DNA of 8,983 nt from Rickettsiales bacterium (GCA_031263295.1 JAISGC010000062.1:1-8983); one strand, 5' to 3'. Shown: positions 1 to 5,387, numbered from the stretch's first letter. A program made the numbers and translations. Notes: a model not told the origin generated them from the letters alone.

Positions 1-1
1 T

Positions 2-34
2 CGGCGGGCACCCCTCCAAAGGAGGGGAACGCCG
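2..34. repeat. GC-rich palindrome (GGAGGGG hairpin)
   Basis: CCCCTCC (11-17), loop AAA and GGAGGGG (21-27) form a perfect 7-bp stem. CGGCG (2-6) and CGCCG (30-34) can extend it. The same CCCCTCC/GGAGGGG core with a three-base loop recurs at 2314-2352 and 4127-4181, each time just upstream of a gene for an exported protein. The window edge prevents seeing whether a cassette-type leader precedes this copy. Confidence 0.6.
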
Positions 35-40
35 CGCGTA

Positions 41-961
41 ATGTTGAAACAAAAAGATACGAAATGGAAAAAATCTGGTCTCTGTTCTCTGTTCTCTGTT
101 CTCTTCGCAGGCGCGGCCTTCGCCGCCGATCCCGCGGCCCCCGAAGTCGCGCGCGTCGGAATGCAGAACCAGCGCGGCATGGCCGCGGCGCCGAAAATGG
201 TCGCCGCCGTGACGAGCGAAGAGCTGGCCGAAACGGAAGCCGCGCGAGTCGGCGCAACCAGCGCGGTTGCAATATCCGCGTCCGGCAATCCCTTTGGCGC
301 TGGCGCCCGCGCCGGATTCAAGCCCACCTTGCGCGCGGCCGGAATCGAATTGGCCCCGCCGGCCGCGCCTGAAAACCCGGCCGAAAAAGCCTGCAAAGCC
401 ATGGGTGCGAATGCGAAATGGGAAGACAAGAAATGTATGGTCAAGGTCGCGGCGTATAACGGCGACACCGCCCTCGGCAGCGAGACCTTCATCGCGGCCG
501 GGACCGAGTTCAATTGCGGCGCCGAATTGTTCGGCATAACCGCGGGCGGGGTTCCCGCGCGGGCCGAGGTCAAAGTCTCCGGGGATATGGACGGCCGGGA
601 AAACAACATCAAGGCCAAATGCAGCGTCGAAAGCGAATGGGTCAGCGTGTCGGTCTACGACGCCTCCGACGGCCTGGTCAAGGCCATGACGGATGCGGTG
701 AACAACGACCCGGACTGCCAGAAATTGGTCGCGGCCGAGGCCGCGGGACGCACCTTGAAGCTCGCGGCAGCCAAGGGCGGCGCGCGCGGCAACCGGATAA
801 AATACGATGTCGCGATTGTTATCGGCGTTCACGCCTCGGCCGAAAACGCGAACGGATATTTGTCGGGCGGCCAGAGCGGCGACGAAATGCAATGCCGCAT
901 CGGGGACGGAACCGAGAAGGTCTATTTCGGGGACACCGGAACGATAAAGTCGGTGGAGTAA
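41..961 (+). CDS. exported protein of unknown function
   Basis: A 306-residue protein I do not recognise. Residues 1-29 look like a Sec signal peptide: a lysine-rich start (MLKQKDTKWKK), a hydrophobic core (LCSLFSVLFAGAAFA) and a likely cut after AFA. The mature part begins with a long Ala/Pro-rich stretch to about residue 115, then has six cysteines (KAC, KKC, FNC, AKC, PDC, MQC), suggesting a disulfide-containing periplasmic or surface protein. The core is encoded by a CTCTGTT heptamer repeat (about 78-104), as in cassette D. The ATG at 41 gives a good signal peptide but has no clear Shine-Dalgarno. The frame stays open to the window edge, so an upstream start cannot be excluded. A short-repeat hairpin follows the stop. 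Reality of the gene is supported by length, signal peptide and composition. Confidence 0.7.
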   Translation: MLKQKDTKWKKSGLCSLFSVLFAGAAFAADPAAPEVARVGMQNQRGMAAAPKMVAAVTSEELAETEAARVGATSAVAISASGNPFGAGARAGFKPTLRAAGIELAPPAAPENPAEKACKAMGANAKWEDKKCMVKVAAYNGDTALGSETFIAAGTEFNCGAELFGITAGGVPARAEVKVSGDMDGRENNIKAKCSVESEWVSVSVYDASDGLVKAMTDAVNNDPDCQKLVAAEAAGRTLKLAAAKGGARGNRIKYDVAIVIGVHASAENANGYLSGGQSGDEMQCRIGDGTEKVYFGDTGTIKSVE

Positions 962-970
962 AAAGATTTT

Positions 971-1060
971 AATGACTAATGACTAATAACTAATTACTAA
1001 TGTCTAATGAGCGGCAATTAGTAATTAGACATTAGTAATTAGTTATTAGTCATTAAATAA
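971..1060. repeat. short-tandem-repeat hairpin, likely terminator
   Basis: A 31-bp perfect inverted repeat (978-1008 with 1024-1054, loop 15 nt). Each arm is built from diverged copies of a GACTAAT-like heptamer, and an extra heptamer lies at the outer 5' edge. It starts 10 bases after the upstream stop and ends 12 bases before the rpsU -35 hexamer. It probably ends upstream transcription and insulates rpsU. Confidence 0.8.
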
Positions 1061-1066
1061 ATAAAG

Positions 1067-1095
1067 TTTGCAAATCCTCGATTGCCTGCTATAAT
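1067..1095 (+). promoter_or_regulatory. rpsU promoter
   Basis: TTTGCA at 1067-1072, a 17-bp spacer, and perfect TATAAT at 1090-1095. Predicted start near 1102 gives a leader of about 21 nt carrying the Shine-Dalgarno. The -10 is strong and the -35 is moderate. Confidence 0.75.
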
Positions 1096-1122
1096 CCCCG
1101 GCAATAAAGGTGGTGAAGAACT

Positions 1123-1329
1123 ATGGTTAAGATTTTGGTCCGCGACAATAATGTCGAGCAGGCGCTGCGCGTTGCCAAGCGCAAGTCGCAGAAAGAAGGC
1201 CTGTATCGGGAAATGAAGGACAGACAGCGCTATGAAAAGCCGACGACCCGCCGGAAATTAAAAAAGGAAGAGGCCGTGCGCAACGAAAAGCGCCGCCAGT
1301 CCAAACAGCGAATGGTTTTCGGATTCTGA
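1123..1329 (+). CDS. rpsU: 30S ribosomal protein S21
   Basis: A 68-residue, highly basic protein matching bacterial S21 from end to end: MVKILVRDNN at the start, EQALRVAKRKSQKEG in the first helix, REMKDRQRYEKP in the middle, and an Arg/Lys-rich tail. S21 is a small-subunit protein located near the anti-Shine-Dalgarno region of 16S rRNA and takes part in initiation. Length is normal for the family. The start is set by the GGTGGTGAAG ribosome-binding site about 6 nt upstream. The gene stands alone, with its own promoter (1067-1095) and an intrinsic terminator right after the stop. The usual dnaG/rpoD or yqeY neighbours are absent from this window. Confidence 0.96.
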   Translation: MVKILVRDNNVEQALRVAKRKSQKEGLYREMKDRQRYEKPTTRRKLKKEEAVRNEKRRQSKQRMVFGF

Positions 1330-1330
1330 T

Positions 1331-1359
1331 AAATCGCCCCCACGGGGCGATTTTTATTT
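1331..1359 (+). terminator. rpsU intrinsic terminator
   Basis: AAATCGCCCC (1331-1340), loop CAC, GGGGCGATTT (1344-1353): a 10-bp perfect stem running into a T-rich tract (to 1359), two bases after the rpsU stop. A second, AT-only hairpin (1361-1369 with 1373-1381) follows. Confidence 0.92.
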
Positions 1360-1383
1360 CCTTTATTTTCTGAAAATAAAGTT

Positions 1384-1389
1384 TAAGAT
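1384..1389 (+). promoter_or_regulatory. putative -10 of a leaderless yjjX promoter
   Basis: TAAGAT ends so that the base 7 nt downstream is the A of the yjjX ATG (1396). No convincing -35 is present (TTTATT at 1362-1367 at best), so this is a tentative call. It is supported mainly by the absence of any Shine-Dalgarno before the ATG and by the same geometry at ldh. Confidence 0.4.
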
Positions 1390-1395
1390 TCTGCT

Positions 1396-1941
1396 ATGAA
1401 AATAATCGTCGGAACTGAAAACGAGGCAAAGGTTGCGGGGGCTCTCGGCGCGTTCCGCGCGATATTCGGCGCGGATGTGTCCGCCGCGGGCCGCCCCGTC
1501 CCAAGCGGCGTTGCGCGCCAGCCGAAATCCGATGGAGAAAGCCGCGCCGGAGCGATGAACCGGTCGCTGATACTCTGCAACAACTGCCCGGGGTTCGACT
1601 ATTATGTCGGCATCGAAAGCGGCTTGAAGCCGTCCTCGGATCATACGGGGCTGTTCGTTATGCGCGACTGGGTCTGCGTCCGAAACGCAGCCGGGCAATT
1701 TTCCTATGGCAGCGGCGGCGGCGCATATCTGCCGCGGGCGGTGTGCGATCTGATCCGCGCCGGAGTGTCGCTCAGCCGCGCGATGCGCCAGGCGTTCCCG
1801 GACTATGCGGATGTCGGCGGCGCCTTGGCGTATCTGACCAACGGAGCGACGAACCGAGAGCTGGAAATCCGCCAGGCGGTCCTGCACGCGATTGTTCCCT
1901 TCGCGCACAAAATGCATTATGCGGATTATTTGGGAAGGTGA
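1396..1941 (+). CDS. yjjX: inosine/xanthosine triphosphatase (YjjX/DUF84 family)
   Basis: A 181-residue protein with the architecture of the YjjX non-canonical NTPase family, which hydrolyses ITP and XTP to keep deaminated purines out of nucleic acid. Recognisable stretches are the N-terminal VGTENEAKVAGALGAF (residues 5-20, with the family Asn-x-x-Lys), VPSGVARQP followed by a D-G-E-S segment and GAMNR (35-56), DYYVGIESGL (68-77, with a conserved acidic Glu), a Gly-rich strand (SYGSGGGAYLP), VGGALAYLTNG, and RQAVLHAIVPFAHKMHY near the C terminus. Length is typical. ATG 1396 fits the family N terminus exactly but lacks a Shine-Dalgarno, hence a possible leaderless mRNA. It lies between the rpsU terminator and a repeat hairpin, apparently monocistronic. 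Family assignment is confident; substrate is by family. Confidence 0.85.
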   Translation: MKIIVGTENEAKVAGALGAFRAIFGADVSAAGRPVPSGVARQPKSDGESRAGAMNRSLILCNNCPGFDYYVGIESGLKPSSDHTGLFVMRDWVCVRNAAGQFSYGSGGGAYLPRAVCDLIRAGVSLSRAMRQAFPDYADVGGALAYLTNGATNRELEIRQAVLHAIVPFAHKMHYADYLGR

Positions 1942-1945
1942 GGAT

Positions 1946-2043
1946 TTTTTAACGACTAACACTCTCGACTAGTGACTAATATCGGCGCGCGCGAAGCGCG
2001 CACATCTGTTAGTCGTTAGGCGTTAGTCACTAGTCGTTAAAAA
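1946..2043. repeat. short-tandem-repeat hairpin between yjjX and cassette A
   Basis: Arms made of GACTAA-type units. TTTTTAACGACTA (1946-1958) pairs with 2031-2043 over 13 bp. In another register CGACTAGTGACTAA (1966-1979) pairs perfectly with 2023-2036, so the element can fold two ways. A GCGCGC-GAA-GCGCGC hairpin (1987-2001) fills the loop. It ends 5 bases before the cassette A -35. Probably a two-way terminator and insulator. Confidence 0.8.
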
Positions 2044-2048
2044 TCCCT

Positions 2049-2077
2049 TTGACATAAAAATCAGAATTATTTATAAT
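2049..2077 (+). promoter_or_regulatory. cassette A promoter (consensus sigma70-type)
   Basis: Perfect TTGACA (2049-2054), 17-bp spacer, perfect TATAAT (2072-2077). Predicted start near 2084, only a few bases before the first hairpin of the structured leader, so the RNA's 5' end is well defined. Confidence 0.92.
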
Positions 2078-2083
2078 GCAGTC

Positions 2084-2300
2084 GAACCAAGTTGGGAAAC
2101 TTGCGTTCGGGTCCTAAGAAAACCCATATTAGGCGGCGGACTTTTCCCGCCGTTATCCGCGCGCAAAATATCATCGGCCCGTGGGCCGTTTTTTTGCGCA
2201 CAAACCCCGTTATGGTCGGGGGGCCGTGCAGAGTAATCTTCACGGGATCATTCCTAATATGATTTTCTTACCCGCCCGACCGATTCCAATTTTCCCGACG
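2084..2300 (+). ncRNA. structured leader RNA, copy A
   Basis: One of four copies of an RNA I cannot assign to a known class. Helices: H1 2088-2092/2099-2103 with loop TGGGAA; H2 2109-2112/2122-2125; H3 2134-2139/2147-2152; H4, nested, 2161-2168/2192-2199 around 2175-2180/2183-2188; H5 2205-2209/2217-2221; H6 2224-2228/2241-2245 with GAGTAATC in the loop; H7 2247-2251/2259-2263. GGTCGGG (2214-2220) can pair with CCCGACC (2275-2281), enclosing H6 and H7 and competing with H5. The H1 loop TTGGGAA (2092-2098) can pair with TTCCCGA (2292-2298), making a pseudoknot that spans the RNA. These pairings are preserved by compensatory changes in copies B-D. It leads into the secreted-protein gene at 2389. 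Confidence 0.8.
2161..2199 (+). terminator. terminator-like hairpin inside leader A
   Basis: CGGCCC/GGGCCG (2175-2188) followed directly by seven Ts (2189-2195). GCGCAAAA (2161-2168) can also pair with TTTTGCGC (2192-2199) and absorb the U tract. It sits about 105 nt into the transcript and upstream of the gene, so it may act as an attenuator. Confidence 0.6.
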
Positions 2301-2313
2301 AAGCCGTGCCGGA

Positions 2314-2352
2314 CGCGTGGTGTTCCCCTCCTTTGGAGGGGAACACCACGCG
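2314..2352. repeat. palindromic insertion in leader A
   Basis: A perfect 18-bp inverted repeat with loop TTT (2314-2331 with 2335-2352). The 27-nt core around GTTCCCCTCC is identical to that at 4142-4166, but the outer arms differ while still pairing with each other. It lies between the end of the structured RNA and the Shine-Dalgarno box. Cassette C lacks it. Confidence 0.8.
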
Positions 2353-2388
2353 AAAGGCCCGTCGCAAAAACAAAACAGGGAGAAAAAT

Positions 2389-2850
2389 ATGAAAAATCAA
2401 ATTAGCAATGAGCAACTAGCAATGAGCAATGGAAACGCGCGAAAAAGCAATAACAAAATCCTATTGCTCATTGCTCACTGCGCATTGCTCATTACCGGCG
2501 GCGGCGAAGCCGACGCCGCAAAGCTCTGCGTTCTGGACAGATCCGGCGACCTTTCCAACTCCAACGGCGCTATCAGAGCATCCAATATGACGGATGATTT
2601 ATCGGGAATGTTTTTTGCCGGAATCGATTGCCAAGGCTATGGCTGGACGGACAACACCGAAATGGATATGCTGAAAGATTGCGACAAACTGACGACATTC
2701 GGATATGCGGTCCGAAACTCGACGGAGGGATGCGTCTGCCAAAGGGTCTATCCATCGCCAAAGCGCAGAGTCATCAACGCGCCCGGCGGCGCCATATACA
2801 ACCAGACCTGCATCGGGCAATGTTCCAATGTCAAGGATTGGGGACTTTAA
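2389..2850 (+). CDS. small exported cysteine-rich protein, cassette A
   Basis: A 153-residue protein of unknown function, paralogous to those of cassettes B-D. The start ATG 2389 follows the shared AAACAGGGAGAAAA box by the usual spacing; the frame is open further upstream but that part lies in the leader. The signal peptide is unusually long: residues 1-23 are polar (MKNQISNEQLAMSNG...), then NNKILLLIAHCALLI is the hydrophobic core, then GGGEADA, with cleavage probably before or within AAKLC. The mature part carries the family pattern AAKLC, then GCVC (CxC), 23 residues, then CIGQC (Cx3C). The N-terminal extension and core are encoded by a short-repeat inverted repeat (2404-2493). The stop is 4 bases from the end of convergent ldh, with no obvious terminator between. 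Disulfides and secretion are inferred. Confidence 0.8.
   Translation: MKNQISNEQLAMSNGNARKSNNKILLLIAHCALLITGGGEADAAKLCVLDRSGDLSNSNGAIRASNMTDDLSGMFFAGIDCQGYGWTDNTEMDMLKDCDKLTTFGYAVRNSTEGCVCQRVYPSPKRRVINAPGGAIYNQTCIGQCSNVKDWGL
2404..2493. repeat. short-repeat inverted repeat in signal-peptide coding region, cassette A
   Basis: Tandem AGCAATG-like units on the left and GCTCATT-like units on the right. AGCAATGAGCAAT (2418-2430) pairs perfectly with 2463-2475 and AATGAGCAA (2407-2415) with TTGCTCATT (2485-2493). The left arm encodes a polar N-terminal extension and the right arm the hydrophobic core of the signal peptide. Confidence 0.75.
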
Positions 2851-2854
2851 TAAT

Positions 2855-3733
2855 CTATTCAATTGTTCTGTAAGTTTTCTTTATCGCGTTGATGCTGGCG
2901 GAAAGGGCGGCGCGGTCGGCGGCCGTGAAATCCGGCGCCATTGTTTCCGTTGCTCCCGCGGCGCTGACGACACGCGGCAGAGAATATGCGACGCCGCGCT
3001 TGTCCACAATGCTGACCGGCAGGACCCGGCGCTCGTCATTCAATATCGCGCGAATTAAATCCGTCGCGGCGGCCGCGATTCCATCCCAGGTCGCCCCCCT
3101 GCCCTTTATGATTTCATAGGCCGCGTTGCGCACGGCGAGAGTTATTTTATTTTTGTTCGTCGCCGATATTTTTAACGCGCCTGTCAGATAAACGAACGAC
3201 GAGTCCCCGTGCTCGCCCAAGACGAAATCGCCGACCGACGCGGGCGAGATGTCGAACACTTCGCCGAGCATCGCGCGCAGGCGCGCGGTGTCCAGCATCG
3301 TGCCGGTGCCAATCACGCGCTCGGGCGGCAGCCCCGACAATTTCCGCACGGCCATCACGATTGAATCCAGCGGGTTCGATACGACGACGATTTTCACTTT
3401 GCGTTTGTCGACCGCGGCCATAATTTTCGGAACTATGTCGATCATCACGCCTGCGTTCGCGGCGATTAAATCGGCGCGCGTTTGACCGGGCTTTTGATTC
3501 GCGCCCGCCGAAATAACAACCACATCGGCATCCGATAAATCCCGGTATTTTCCGGCGGTTATTTTGACGCCGGTTCCGAACGCGGCCGCGTGAATCAGGT
3601 CCATCGCCGCCGCGCGAACGCGCTCGCCGTCGGTGTCAATCAAGACAATCTCGCGCGCCGTTTCCAACGCCACAAGACGCGAAGCTATCGCCCCACCGAC
3701 GCTGCCGACCCCAATGATGCCTATTTTTTTCAT
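2855..3733 (-). CDS. ldh: L-lactate dehydrogenase
   Basis: A 292-residue NAD-dependent LDH/MDH-superfamily enzyme. Rossmann motif GVGSVG at residues 8-13; Asp33 at the end of the second strand binds NAD ribose. The loop AGANQKPGQTR (76-86) carries Gln80 at the position that decides substrate: Gln means lactate/pyruvate, while malate dehydrogenases have Arg. Arg86, Asn120 (SNPLD), Asp148 and Arg151 (LDTAR) and His175 (GEHGD) complete the catalytic set. Likely role: cytoplasmic interconversion of pyruvate and L-lactate, regenerating NAD+ in fermentation. Length is slightly short (usual about 310-320). ATG at 3733-3731 gives the canonical start of the Rossmann fold. No Shine-Dalgarno precedes it and a TATAAT lies 7 nt upstream, so the mRNA may be leaderless. 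It converges on cassette A. A divergent malate dehydrogenase is the alternative but less likely. Confidence 0.88.
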   Translation of the reverse strand: MKKIGIIGVGSVGGAIASRLVALETAREIVLIDTDGERVRAAAMDLIHAAAFGTGVKITAGKYRDLSDADVVVISAGANQKPGQTRADLIAANAGVMIDIVPKIMAAVDKRKVKIVVVSNPLDSIVMAVRKLSGLPPERVIGTGTMLDTARLRAMLGEVFDISPASVGDFVLGEHGDSSFVYLTGALKISATNKNKITLAVRNAAYEIIKGRGATWDGIAAAATDLIRAILNDERRVLPVSIVDKRGVAYSLPRVVSAAGATETMAPDFTAADRAALSASINAIKKTYRTIE

Positions 3734-3739
3734 AACGCT

Positions 3740-3745
3740 ATTATA
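3740..3745 (-). promoter_or_regulatory. putative -10 of a leaderless ldh promoter
   Basis: TATAAT on the minus strand; the base 7 nt downstream is the A of the ldh ATG. No good -35 is seen upstream, where the short-tandem-repeat element begins. Tentative, but the geometry equals that of yjjX. Confidence 0.5.
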
Positions 3746-3756
3746 TCATAAGTCGC

Positions 3757-3850
3757 GGACTAGGACTAGGATTAGGACTAGGCGGAACTTGTTATCGCGT
3801 TGTATCGCTATAATGAATGCCAGTCCTAGTCCTAATCCTAGTCCTTTTTT
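3757..3850. repeat. short-tandem-repeat hairpin between ldh and cassette B
   Basis: Units of GGACTA/GGATTA. A 20-bp perfect stem (3763-3782 with 3825-3844), loop 42 nt, followed by six Ts on the plus strand. It lies between divergent ldh and cassette B and ends 9 bases before the cassette B -35. The 155-nt ldh-to-leader-B gap contains only this and the promoters. No plus-strand transcript obviously needs terminating here, so an insulating role is inferred. Confidence 0.8.
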
Positions 3851-3853
3851 CCC

Positions 3854-3882
3854 TTTACAAAAAAAATGCGAAAGATTATAAT
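3854..3882 (+). promoter_or_regulatory. cassette B promoter
   Basis: TTTACA (3854-3859), 17-bp spacer, perfect TATAAT (3877-3882). Predicted start near 3889, just before hairpin H1 of leader B. Confidence 0.9.
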
Positions 3883-3888
3883 CACCGG

Positions 3889-4120
3889 GAACCAAGTTGG
3901 GAGACTTGCGTTCGGGCTGTCGAAAGCTCTTATCTATGCGGCGCGCATTTTGCGCCGTAATCCGCGCATAAAATATTGACCGCGTGCGGTCTTTTTTTAT
4001 GCCGCCCGGTCAATGCGACCGGCCCCGTTATGGTCGGGGGGCTGTGCGTGAGCAATCCGTGCAGAATCATTCATAGATATGATTTTCGAACCCGCCCGAC
4101 CGATTACAAATTTCCCGACG
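3889..4120 (+). ncRNA. structured leader RNA, copy B
   Basis: Same fold as copy A. H1 CAAGT/ACTTG (3893-3897/3904-3908, loop TGGGAG); H2 GGGCT/AGCTC; H3 CGGCGC/GCGCCG; H4 with outer GCATAAAA/TTTTATGC and inner GACCGC/GCGGTC, where both stems differ from A yet stay paired; an extra hairpin CCGGTC/GACCGG before H5, shared in position with copy D only; H6 with loop GAGCAATC; H7 AATCAT/ATGATT. GGTCGGG (4032-4038) pairs with CCCGACC (4095-4101). The H1 loop can pair with TTTCCCGAC near 4111-4119, with one mismatch from the loop A-to-G change. Confidence 0.8.
3966..4002 (+). terminator. terminator-like hairpin inside leader B
   Basis: GACCGC/GCGGTC (3978-3991) followed by seven Ts (3992-3998). The outer stem GCATAAAA (3966-3973) with TTTTATGC (3995-4002) competes for the U tract. 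Confidence 0.6.
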
Positions 4121-4126
4121 CAAGCG

Positions 4127-4181
4127 ATGCCTTCTCGCGGGTGTTCCCCTCCTTTGGAGGGGAACACCCGCGAGAAGGCAT
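4127..4181. repeat. palindromic insertion in leader B
   Basis: A 26-bp perfect inverted repeat (4127-4152 with 4156-4181, loop TTT). The central part equals the palindrome at 2314-2352; the outer arms are unrelated in sequence but self-complementary. It lies between the structured RNA and the Shine-Dalgarno box. Confidence 0.82.
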
Positions 4182-4211
4182 TGCCCAAAAATCAAAACAG
4201 GGAGAAAAATT

Positions 4212-4625
4212 ATGAAAAAAATTATCGCGATTCTGGCGCTCGCGCCGACAATGGCAACGGCCGCGAAGATGTGCGTCAGGAACTTTAACCAGGACAGCAC
4301 TTATGCTTACAGCGGAACGAATAGAATCTTCGCGGTCGGCGACGGATGCGGCGAATCCCACGGAGGGCAAAGCGATGGCAACAAGCAGGGCGCCGCCACA
4401 CCGGCCGAACTATGCACCGGAACGGTCAGGCTGTCGGGGACATTCGCTATAAACGGAAGCATCTGCCTGTGCAAAGTGAATTATCCGATGGAGCTCAACC
4501 CGTATGCCGTGGACATTGCGGGTCAAGAGAACAACATAACATTCTGCGGAAAAAATTGCGGAAACTCTTACAAGATATTTTCGGTCAATTCTCTCAGCGG
4601 ATTAAAAGGCGCGTATAACCCATAA
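4212..4625 (+). CDS. small exported cysteine-rich protein, cassette B
   Basis: A 137-residue protein of unknown function. Compact, classical signal peptide: MKKIIAILALAPTMATA, with cleavage likely just before or in the AAKMC segment (residues 17-21). The mature part has seven cysteines including ICLC (CxC), then 24 residues, then CGKNC (Cx3C), the pattern shared with cassettes A and C. ATG 4212 is preceded by AAAACAGGGAGAAAAA. Likely exported and disulfide-bonded, but no fold or activity can be named. It is a single-gene unit under its own promoter and leader, followed by a GTCATCCC-type palindrome. Confidence 0.85.
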   Translation: MKKIIAILALAPTMATAAKMCVRNFNQDSTYAYSGTNRIFAVGDGCGESHGGQSDGNKQGAATPAELCTGTVRLSGTFAINGSICLCKVNYPMELNPYAVDIAGQENNITFCGKNCGNSYKIFSVNSLSGLKGAYNP

Positions 4626-4649
4626 TTTTTCGCGATAAGATTCCAAAAC

Positions 4650-4693
4650 CGTCATCCCCGCGGGCCCGCATTGGGTCATCGTCGGGGACGACG
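4650..4693. repeat. GTCATCCC-type palindromic element
   Basis: GTCATCCCCG (4651-4660) pairs with CGGGGACGAC (4683-4692) with one mismatch; CGGGCCCG lies in the loop. The opening GTCATCCC matches that of the palindrome inside dnaX (6584-6591). It lies between cassette B and the cassette C promoter, where other cassettes have a short-tandem-repeat hairpin, and may serve as terminator. Confidence 0.65.
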
Positions 4694-4712
4694 CTTGCTT
4701 TTGCGATTTTGC

Positions 4713-4741
4713 TTTACTTAAAAATCAGAATAACTTATAAT
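4713..4741 (+). promoter_or_regulatory. cassette C promoter
   Basis: TTTACT (4713-4718), 17-bp spacer, perfect TATAAT (4736-4741). The spacer shares AAAAATCAGAAT with the cassette A promoter. Predicted start near 4748. Confidence 0.88.
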
Positions 4742-4747
4742 CGGAAA

Positions 4748-4963
4748 GAACCGGTTGGGAAGCCTGTTCTGGGTTGTCAAAAAGCCCATATTTAGACGGC
4801 ATACTTTTTTATGTCGTAATCCGCGCGCAAAACTTTTGCGGCCGGTCGGCCGTTTTTTTGCGCACATAATCCCCGTTATGGTCGGGGGGCCGCCATTGAG
4901 CAATCTCGGCGGAATCATTTCTAAATATGATTTTTTGACCCCCCCGATCGTTGGTTTCCCAAC
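4748..4963 (+). ncRNA. structured leader RNA, copy C
   Basis: H1 CCGGT/GCCTG (4752-4756/4762-4766; one mismatch, loop TGGGAA); H2 GGGTT/AGCCC; H3 CGGCAT/ATGTCG, a different sequence from A but still paired; H4 GCGCAAAA/TTTTGCGC around CGGCCG/CGGCCG; H5 CCCCG/CGGGG; H6 CCGCC/GGCGG with loop GAGCAATC; H7 AATCAT/ATGATT. GGTCGGG (4880-4886) pairs with CCCGATC (4943-4949). The pseudoknot is fully Watson-Crick here: GTTGGGAA (4754-4761) with TTCCCAAC (4956-4963), a G-to-A change relative to A, B and D that strengthens the pairing. No palindromic insertion follows; the Shine-Dalgarno box comes at once, so this is the minimal form of the leader. Confidence 0.8.
4825..4863 (+). terminator. terminator-like hairpin inside leader C
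   Basis: CGGCCG/CGGCCG (4839-4852) followed by seven Ts (4853-4859); the outer stem GCGCAAAA (4825-4832) pairs with TTTTGCGC (4856-4863). Confidence 0.6.
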
Positions 4964-4985
4964 AACCAAACAGGGAGAAAAAACA

Positions 4986-5369
4986 ATGAAAAAACTTATC
5001 GCGATTTCGGCGCTGATGTTCGCCACCGGCGGCACCGCCGGCGCCGCAAAGCTGTGCAGTTTCTGGCCGACATCCGTATCCTGCGCCGATCGCGGCAACG
5101 GCCCGTGCTGGGTGCAGAATGCGGCCGGCGTCAAAAAAAGCGTCAACAATGCGGCCTGTGTCGAAAATCCGAATAACTATAACTTTGACTTGGCGCAACC
5201 AGAAGGCGTCCATTGTCTGTGCGACCTGCAAATCGGCAAAGACCCCGCGACCGAGATAAAATATCTGGCGTGGAAATATTCCGATGTCGCGAGGTGCAAG
5301 GGAGACTGCTGGGCAAGCTGTATAAACCAGCTGCTGCGGTTTTACGGAAATATGGCGCCCGCTATCTGA
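4986..5369 (+). CDS. small exported cysteine-rich protein, cassette C
   Basis: A 127-residue protein of unknown function. Signal peptide MKKLIAISALMFATGGTAGA, then AAKLC at the start of the mature region. Nine cysteines, including HCLC (CxC), 24 residues, then CKGDC (Cx3C) followed by an extra WASC. The frame is open upstream to 4755, but that stretch is the structured leader; ATG 4986 is chosen because it follows AAACAGGGAGAAAA and gives a classical signal peptide like that of cassette B. The stop is 18 nt from the dnaX -35, so dnaX has its own promoter and is not simply part of this unit. Export and disulfides are inferred; function unknown. Confidence 0.85.
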   Translation: MKKLIAISALMFATGGTAGAAKLCSFWPTSVSCADRGNGPCWVQNAAGVKKSVNNAACVENPNNYNFDLAQPEGVHCLCDLQIGKDPATEIKYLAWKYSDVARCKGDCWASCINQLLRFYGNMAPAI

Positions 5370-5387
5370 TTTGCCCGCCTTTGCAAA

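Noticed and set aside
971..1060. CRISPR-like array from the repeated GACTAAT units
   Set aside because: Units are about 7 nt with no spacers and are arranged as an inverted repeat; no cas genes are present.
1363..1962. Long minus-strand open frame opposite yjjX, and similar ones opposite dnaX and xseA
   Set aside because: Shadow frames of GC-rich genes; the plus-strand proteins carry clear family motifs.
2084..2300. Known riboswitch, tmRNA, 6S RNA, RNase P or self-splicing intron as the identity of the leader
   Set aside because: I could not find the signature cores of these classes; the helix order and loops do not fit those I know. An Rfam search could overturn this.
2181..2405. Small open frames overlapping leaders A and B (also 3976-4215)
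   Set aside because: They run through structured RNA and palindromes, differ between copies, and have no ribosome-binding site; the similarity between copies is at the RNA level.
2855..3733. Malate dehydrogenase
   Set aside because: The substrate loop has Gln80 (NQKPGQTR) as in lactate dehydrogenases instead of the Arg of malate dehydrogenases.
4755..4985. Long N-terminal extension of the cassette C protein
   Set aside because: The stretch is the covarying structured leader, has no signal-peptide logic, and the ATG at 4986 follows the conserved Shine-Dalgarno box.
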